9,759 nt of DNA from an uncultured Veillonella sp. (GTDB lineage: Bacteria; Bacillota; Negativicutes; Veillonellales; Veillonellaceae): contig USAV01000073.1 in NCBI GenBank assembly GCA_900552715.1, positions 1 to 9,759 of the forward strand, read 5' to 3'. The translations under genes and the position numbers were made by a program. This document shows, in pieces, positions 6,646 to 9,759 of this stretch. The first letter of the stretch is position 1. Every line of letters begins with the position of its first letter. A model generated the notes under the pieces. The model saw only the letters and a list, made by a program, of their open reading frames with translations, was not told where the DNA came from and made no database searches.

Positions 6646-7674
6646 ATGGCTTTGCCTACAGATCAACAACCATCCCAGGTGGGAACATACGAAAAAATCC
6701 TTACCATAGCAAATCGTATTATGCATGGTGGTGAAATTACAAAAGAAGAAGCAATTGAGTTAATTCATACATCTGATGATGATACGATGATTCTACTCGC
6801 TATGGCAGATAAAATTCGTCAGCATTTCAATGACAACTCCGTAGATGTATGCGCCATTGTAAATGCACGTTCTGGCAAATGTCCTGAAAACTGTAAATTC
6901 TGTGCTCAATCTGCACATCACGAAACAGGCGTTCAAGTATATCCGTTCATGGATGATGAAAGCATCCTCGATGCGGCTCGCAAAGCTAAAGAGGCAGGCG
7001 CTATTCGCTTCTCCATCGTAACAAGTGGTCGTAATACTAATAACCCAAACGAATTCGATCAAATCATTCGCGTATTAGGCCGCATCAAAGATGAAGTGGG
7101 CCTCGAAATTTGCTGTTCTCTTGGTTTGTTAACTTATGAACAAGCTCTCAAATTGAAAGAAGTAGGTGTAACTCGATACCACTCCAATATCGAAACAGCA
7201 CCTAGTCACTTCCCAGATATTTGTACAACCCATTCCTACGAAGATAAAATGTCTACCATCGACAATGCACAAAAAGCAGGCATTCGCGTTTGCTCTGGCG
7301 GTATCCTCGGTCTTAACGAGACATTAGAACAACGCGTAGAAATGGCATTCGAACTTAAACGCTTGCATATTGACTCTGTACCACTCAATATTTTAAACCC
7401 TGTTAAAGGTACTCCATTTGAAAGCAATAAAGCGTTACGTCCATTAGATATTTTACGTACCTTCGCTGTATTCCGTTTCATTTTGCCAAACGCATTGATT
7501 CGTACAGCTGGCGGTCGTGAAGTCAATCTTCGTGACTTACAAGCATATGCTTTAAAAGGTGGCCTTAACGGTATCATGGTTGGTGGCTACTTAACAACTG
7601 GTGGTCGTTCTCCACAAGACGATCTCCAAATGATTCAAGACTTGGAATTAAGTCGCAACTCTGCCCAAGTTTAA
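6646..7674 (+). CDS. bioB: Biotin synthase (radical SAM), anaerobe-type
   Basis: BioB inserts sulfur into dethiobiotin, the last step of biotin synthesis. The 342-residue protein has the radical-SAM triad Cys79, Cys83 and Cys86 in KCPENCKFCAQS, SAM/substrate motifs RYHSNIETA (177-185) and CSGGILGL (216-223), and IRTAGGREVN (285-294), whose Arg286 matches the arginine that binds the auxiliary cluster in E. coli (Arg260). Cys157 or its neighbour Cys156 matches E. coli Cys128, and Cys216 matches Cys188. The E. coli Cys97 position is Ser123 (RFSIVTSGR), and an extra Cys193 occurs in DICTTH. This pattern fits BioB proteins of anaerobic Firmicutes rather than a defective gene. AGGAGG lies 5 bases before the ATG. 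The gene stands alone with its own promoter, BirA-like sites and terminator; no other biotin gene is in the window. Confidence 0.95.
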   Translation: MALPTDQQPSQVGTYEKILTIANRIMHGGEITKEEAIELIHTSDDDTMILLAMADKIRQHFNDNSVDVCAIVNARSGKCPENCKFCAQSAHHETGVQVYPFMDDESILDAARKAKEAGAIRFSIVTSGRNTNNPNEFDQIIRVLGRIKDEVGLEICCSLGLLTYEQALKLKEVGVTRYHSNIETAPSHFPDICTTHSYEDKMSTIDNAQKAGIRVCSGGILGLNETLEQRVEMAFELKRLHIDSVPLNILNPVKGTPFESNKALRPLDILRTFAVFRFILPNALIRTAGGREVNLRDLQAYALKGGLNGIMVGGYLTTGGRSPQDDLQMIQDLELSRNSAQV

Positions 7675-7755
7675 CTTTCTGTATATACCATTCTCTTTTG
7701 AGGATATTGTATATAAAAAATATTCCTAAGATTTATAAATTTTTTACACATATAA

Positions 7756-7794
7756 AAAAGAACCATCTAGTTTGCTGTGCTAGATGGTTCTTTT
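7756..7794. terminator. Bidirectional intrinsic terminator between bioB and the small exported protein gene
   Basis: AAAAGAACCATCTAG (7756-7770) and CTAGATGGTTCTTTT (7780-7794) form a perfect 15-bp stem with a 9-base loop. The plus strand ends in TTTTATT, terminating bioB, and the minus strand ends in CTTTTTTAT, terminating the gene at 7793-8155. The stop codon of that gene (7795-7793) overlaps the base of the stem, so both convergent genes share one compact 3' end. Confidence 0.88.
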
Positions 7795-8155
7795 ATTGCC
7801 ATAATAAATTATAAATGGCTTGACCATTTGTATTGCCTTCAATAGGTTCAGGGTTTTCATTGAACTCTACATTTTCATAGGGTGTACCGTCTGCCATGTA
7901 CGCATCTACCTTTAATGTTTCCATGGTACGGTTATATCTACTTATATACACTTTATATCGCAATTCGTCGCCACCCAGTTCATTGACCCGCAGCCACAAA
8001 AGCGCATCATAATCACTTTTTTGAACACTGTCGTTGTCAATAAATAATTGGTTTCCTGATGCATCTGGTCCAACATAGTACCAGTCCGTTGCGTTAGCAG
8101 TCCCCCCTATACTGAGTAGCCACAAAAGGGACAATATGGTAAATATTTTCCTCAT
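7793..8155 (-). CDS. Small exported protein of unknown function
   Basis: The 120-residue product has a clear signal peptide: MRK, then a hydrophobic core (about residues 4-18), then TANA with likely signal peptidase I cleavage after Ala22. The mature part is about 98 residues, acidic, without cysteine, and begins TDWYYVGPDASGNQLFIDNDSV. A W-Y-hydrophobic start followed by a D-x-x-G-N-x-x-(Y/F)-I-D pattern recalls small secreted or periplasmic proteins of the surface-adhesin E type, but this is only a resemblance and I do not assign a function. The ATG at 8155 has GAGGAG 7 bases upstream. The gene stands alone, with its own possible promoter and the shared terminator, converging on bioB. In a diderm host the product would be periplasmic or on the outer surface. 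Confidence 0.85.
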   Translation of the reverse strand: MRKIFTILSLLWLLSIGGTANATDWYYVGPDASGNQLFIDNDSVQKSDYDALLWLRVNELGGDELRYKVYISRYNRTMETLKVDAYMADGTPYENVEFNENPEPIEGNTNGQAIYNLLWQ

Positions 8156-8247
8156 ATGACTGCTCCTCTCATGCTATAGAGCTGTATACTTTATAAAACT
8201 CTAATAGCCATTAAACCTTTATAAAATATACAACTTCTCCTTTATAT

Positions 8248-8277
8248 ATAATACCAAAATTACCCCGTATTTATCAA
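8248..8277 (-). promoter_or_regulatory. Possible promoter of the small exported protein gene
   Basis: On the minus strand TTGATA (8277-8272), an 18-base spacer and TATTAT (8253-8248) each differ from the sigma-70 consensus by one base. Transcription would start near 8241, leaving a leader of about 85 bases. AT-rich surroundings make chance matches common, hence the moderate confidence. Confidence 0.5.
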
Positions 8278-8309
8278 CAATAATTAAACTTAATTATTAT
8301 CTTTTTTAG

Positions 8310-8337
8310 AATTTCAAGAAATTAAAAGAAATTTCTT
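8310..8337. repeat. Cluster of AT-rich palindromes upstream of the small RNA
   Basis: AATTTC-AA-GAAATT (8310-8323) is followed by AAAA and GAAATTTC (8328-8335). An outer pairing AAGAAATT/AATTTCTT (8316-8323 and 8330-8337) is also possible. It ends 33 bases before the TATAAT box at 8371, a position suited to an operator or an AT-rich UP-like element. Simple AT-rich composition could produce it by chance. Confidence 0.3.
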
Positions 8338-8370
8338 AAAAAACTTCATTTTTGACTCATCTATTGTTCT

Positions 8371-8376
8371 TATAAT
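8371..8376 (+). promoter_or_regulatory. -10 box (TATAAT) of the putative small RNA
   Basis: A perfect TATAAT precedes the folded region by about 7 bases. The nearest -35-like hexamer, TTGACT (8352-8357), is only 13 bases upstream, too close for a normal sigma-70 promoter. Either a T-rich -35 (around 8347-8353) is used, or an activator compensates. Confidence 0.5.
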
Positions 8377-8382
8377 GACAAT

Positions 8383-8551
8383 GTCAAATGATAAATAGAG
8401 GTAACAATTCCCTGGTTACCATACGTGTATTTATCTCCCGACAAGTATTACTAACCCCAAACCTACTACTTGTTTAAATACATGGTTCATTTGATATTAA
8501 TACTAACACTCCCCTTACATGAAAAAAGGACTCCAGTTGGAGTCCTTTTTT
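8383..8551 (+). ncRNA. Putative stand-alone small RNA with C-rich loops
   Basis: About 170 bases between a TATAAT box and a strong terminator hold no open reading frame but are rich in pairing. A closing helix of 11 bp joins 8381-8391 to 8487-8497 (one G-U pair; its first two bases may precede the true start). Inside it, hairpin A pairs 8392-8397 with 8428-8433 and GGTAAC (8400-8405) with GTTACC (8415-8420). Hairpin B pairs ACAAGTA (8441-8447) with TACTTGT (8467-8473) around a 19-base loop. Unpaired C-rich segments are TTCCC (8408-8412), CTCCC (8435-8439), AACCCC (8453-8458) and CTCCCC (8509-8514). C-rich unpaired segments are the hallmark of Gram-positive-type regulatory RNAs such as FsrA and RsaE, which bind ribosome sites. 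No gene follows on this strand, so it is not a leader or riboswitch. I recognise no known family; the start is uncertain. Confidence 0.58.
8522..8551 (+). terminator. Intrinsic terminator of the putative small RNA
   Basis: GGACTCC (8528-8534), loop AGTT and GGAGTCC (8539-8545) form a 7-bp GC-rich stem, extended by six A-T pairs between A8522-8527 and T8546-8551. The T run makes a strong terminator on the plus strand. The A run makes it also usable on the minus strand, where it could stop read-through from cooS. Confidence 0.88.
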
Positions 8552-8706
8552 CGTTGTCAAAAATATTCCTATATTCAACACCTGCATATAGTTTCTAATT
8601 TTATTTACTATGTCCCATTTCATAATCCATAGAATATTAATATTACTAGTATAAATCAGCTTTCAAATACAATAGAAAACACCAGTTTTAAATCGACAAA
8701 AAGAAA

Positions 8707-8750
8707 ACCCTCAAAGACTTAGCTACATTAGCAATTAAGTCTTTGAGGGT
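8707..8750 (-). terminator. Intrinsic terminator of the cooS-like gene
   Basis: ACCCTCAAAGACTTA (8707-8721) and TAAGTCTTTGAGGGT (8736-8750) form a perfect 15-bp stem. The 14-base loop can itself fold as GCTA-CAT-TAGC. On the minus strand the hairpin is followed by TTTTCTTTTTG, typical of a Rho-independent terminator. It lies 40 bases after the cooS stop codon. Confidence 0.85.
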
Positions 8751-8790
8751 ATTATTATATACAAAATGTACTATTTAATTCGACTGTAGT

Positions 8791-9759
8791 TTATTTTACT
8801 TCAGCCCAGCCTAAAGCAGCACGTTTAGCATCGATATCAGCTAAGATTTTTTCAGCTACTTTAGCAGGATCAGTATTTACATACATAACAGAACCTAAGA
8901 TATCCTTAGTGTCTTCTTTAAGCCATTTTGTAACAGCATCAGAACCTTGTGTAGGTGGCTCAACGCAGTGGTAAGAGTTGATACCCATCAAGCGGAAGCC
9001 AAGGGATGCATCGATACCTTTTTCATTGGACCATTCAGGGCTAGACATTGCAAATGGCATTTGTGGCAAGTTAAGGCCTAATTCACCTGCAATACCAGCG
9101 AAAATACCAGAGGAACGTGCATTATCTACACATTCGCCAACATGCCATACTGGTGGTTGATCATCGCCCAAGAACTCTTGCAATGCAGGGCTACATTTCT
9201 TAATAGCATCTGTATTACAGTAACCAAGTTTCATCAATGGGAAGGATGCACAACCATTTGTTAAGATGATACAGCCATTTTTAATAAGTGTATCAACGAT
9301 ATCTACTGTTGCTTTTTCGTAGATAACGCGAGGGTTGGAACAACCTACTACGTTAACGATACCACGAACTTTACCAGATTTTAAAGCCTCTGCCAATGGT
9401 TTGAAGGAACCATAATGTTTAACAGTGGATTCTGGAGAGAAACCAACTTCAGCAGTGATTTCGTATGGAGGAATGAATACAGGCATACCTTTGCGCAATT
9501 CATGAGCTTCAAGAGCGCGATCCAAGATTTTGCGAGCCAATTCTTTTGTTTCAGATAAGTTAGTGTGGTGATGGTCGTAACCGATGTGTTCTGCACCTGG
9601 TAAACGAGCTGCATCAGATGTAGTGATAACTTTTGTGTTAAAGCAACGTGCTACGTCCATGATAGCAGGGTAAACGTCTTGAACGTCAGCTACCCAGCAG
9701 TCAAGAGCGCCTGTACCAAGTACAAGTTCAGCACCGATAGCATTACACAATGGAATAAC
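8791..9759 (-). CDS. cooS: CooS-type carbon monoxide dehydrogenase homologue, C-terminal part, altered C-cluster
   Basis: The frame is open to the window edge, so only the last 322 residues are seen; an apparent TTG start at 9750 is not real. Numbered from the edge, motifs match CooS in order: DVQDVYP (25-31), ITTS, GCSNPR with Cys140, TNGCASF with Cys170, HVGECVDNAR with Cys210, NEKGID with Lys247, and a final DP-x-x-x-(A/V)-x-K-(I/L)-L helix. Cys140, Cys170 and Cys210 correspond to C-cluster ligands 446, 476 and 526 of Carboxydothermus CooSII (the 446-476 spacing of 30 is exact), and Lys247 to its proton-transfer Lys563. The position of ligand Cys333 is Asp28; a cysteine occurs seven residues earlier (Cys21). 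The ligands His261 and Cys295 and the B- and D-cluster cysteines lie outside the window. Canonical CooS interconverts CO and CO2 with a Ni-Fe cluster; with Asp28, CO activity here is uncertain. The gene ends in its own terminator. Confidence 0.88.
   Translation of the reverse strand, partial: VIPLCNAIGAELVLGTGALDCWVADVQDVYPAIMDVARCFNTKVITTSDAARLPGAEHIGYDHHHTNLSETKELARKILDRALEAHELRKGMPVFIPPYEITAEVGFSPESTVKHYGSFKPLAEALKSGKVRGIVNVVGCSNPRVIYEKATVDIVDTLIKNGCIILTNGCASFPLMKLGYCNTDAIKKCSPALQEFLGDDQPPVWHVGECVDNARSSGIFAGIAGELGLNLPQMPFAMSSPEWSNEKGIDASLGFRLMGINSYHCVEPPTQGSDAVTKWLKEDTKDILGSVMYVNTDPAKVAEKILADIDAKRAALGWAEVK

Larger units (their letters stand above)
8156..8790. other. 635-base region without protein genes, around a putative small RNA
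   Basis: The left part (8156-8280) is the promoter and leader of the small exported protein gene. 8310-8337 holds AT-rich palindromes, 8371-8551 a likely small RNA with its promoter box and terminator, and 8707-8750 the cooS terminator. Between 8552 and 8700 I see no gene, repeat or clear structure; only very short open frames without ribosome sites occur. Confidence 0.7.

Noticed and set aside
7684..7715. TATATAC / GTATATA inverted repeat after bioB
   Set aside because: It is short, entirely AT-rich at its ends and without a T tail; the real terminator is the 15-bp hairpin further on.
8352..8376. TTGACT plus TATAAT as a standard promoter of the small RNA
   Set aside because: The spacing is only 13 bases, too short for sigma-70; I keep only the -10 box.
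8383..8551. 6S RNA, SRP RNA or a riboswitch
   Set aside because: The fold is a three-way junction, not the long bulged hairpin of 6S; SRP loop motifs are absent; and no gene lies downstream on the plus strand for a riboswitch to control.
9748..9750. TTG at 9750 as the start of the CooS-like gene
   Set aside because: The frame stays open to the window edge and the match to CooS continues through it, so the true start lies outside.

Overview
The window looks like chromosome from an AT-rich, anaerobic member of the Firmicutes, most probably Veillonella or a close relative in the Negativicutes. That assignment is inference. It rests on a Bacillus-type ferrochelatase beside hemE and an oxidase gene, a clostridial-type BioB, a CooS-type carbon monoxide dehydrogenase homologue, and strong GGAGG-like ribosome sites with frequent TTG/GTG starts. 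No insertion sequence, phage gene, CRISPR array, tRNA or rRNA was seen.

Left part (1-6316, all on the minus strand). Read in the direction of transcription, a metallophosphatase DNA exonuclease (yhaO-like) overlaps by 11 bases the gene for a large SMC/Rad50-like ATPase (yhaN-like). A 163-base gap follows, holding a hairpin, a palindrome and a short tandem duplication. Next comes a tightly packed haem operon: hemE, then hemH 4 bases later, then the first 21 codons of an FAD-dependent (copro)porphyrinogen oxidase whose GTG start overlaps the hemH stop. All three haem genes appear to start with TTG or GTG. The Tyr13-type ferrochelatase suggests the coproporphyrin-dependent haem route of Gram-positive-type bacteria.

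Middle (6317-7799). A 329-base divergent intergenic region leads to bioB on the plus strand. bioB has a near-consensus sigma-70 promoter interwoven with BirA-like half-sites. BioB keeps the radical-SAM cysteines, but Ser replaces one cysteine that binds the sulfur-donor cluster in the E. coli enzyme. A bidirectional terminator closes bioB and, from the other side, a small exported protein of unknown function.

Right part (8156-9759). A 635-base stretch without a protein gene separates the small exported protein from the 3' end of a cooS-like gene, which runs off the window. It holds a likely stand-alone small RNA on the plus strand, with a TATAAT box, an 11-bp closing helix, two hairpins, four C-rich unpaired segments and a strong terminator, followed by the cooS terminator on the other strand. 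The visible CooS fragment keeps three C-cluster cysteines but has Asp at the place of a fourth (Cys333 in Carboxydothermus CooSII), so it may not be an ordinary CO dehydrogenase.

The three points most worth following are the altered CooS active site, the C-rich small RNA (which can pair on paper with the hemE ribosome site), and the BioB cluster-ligand change.
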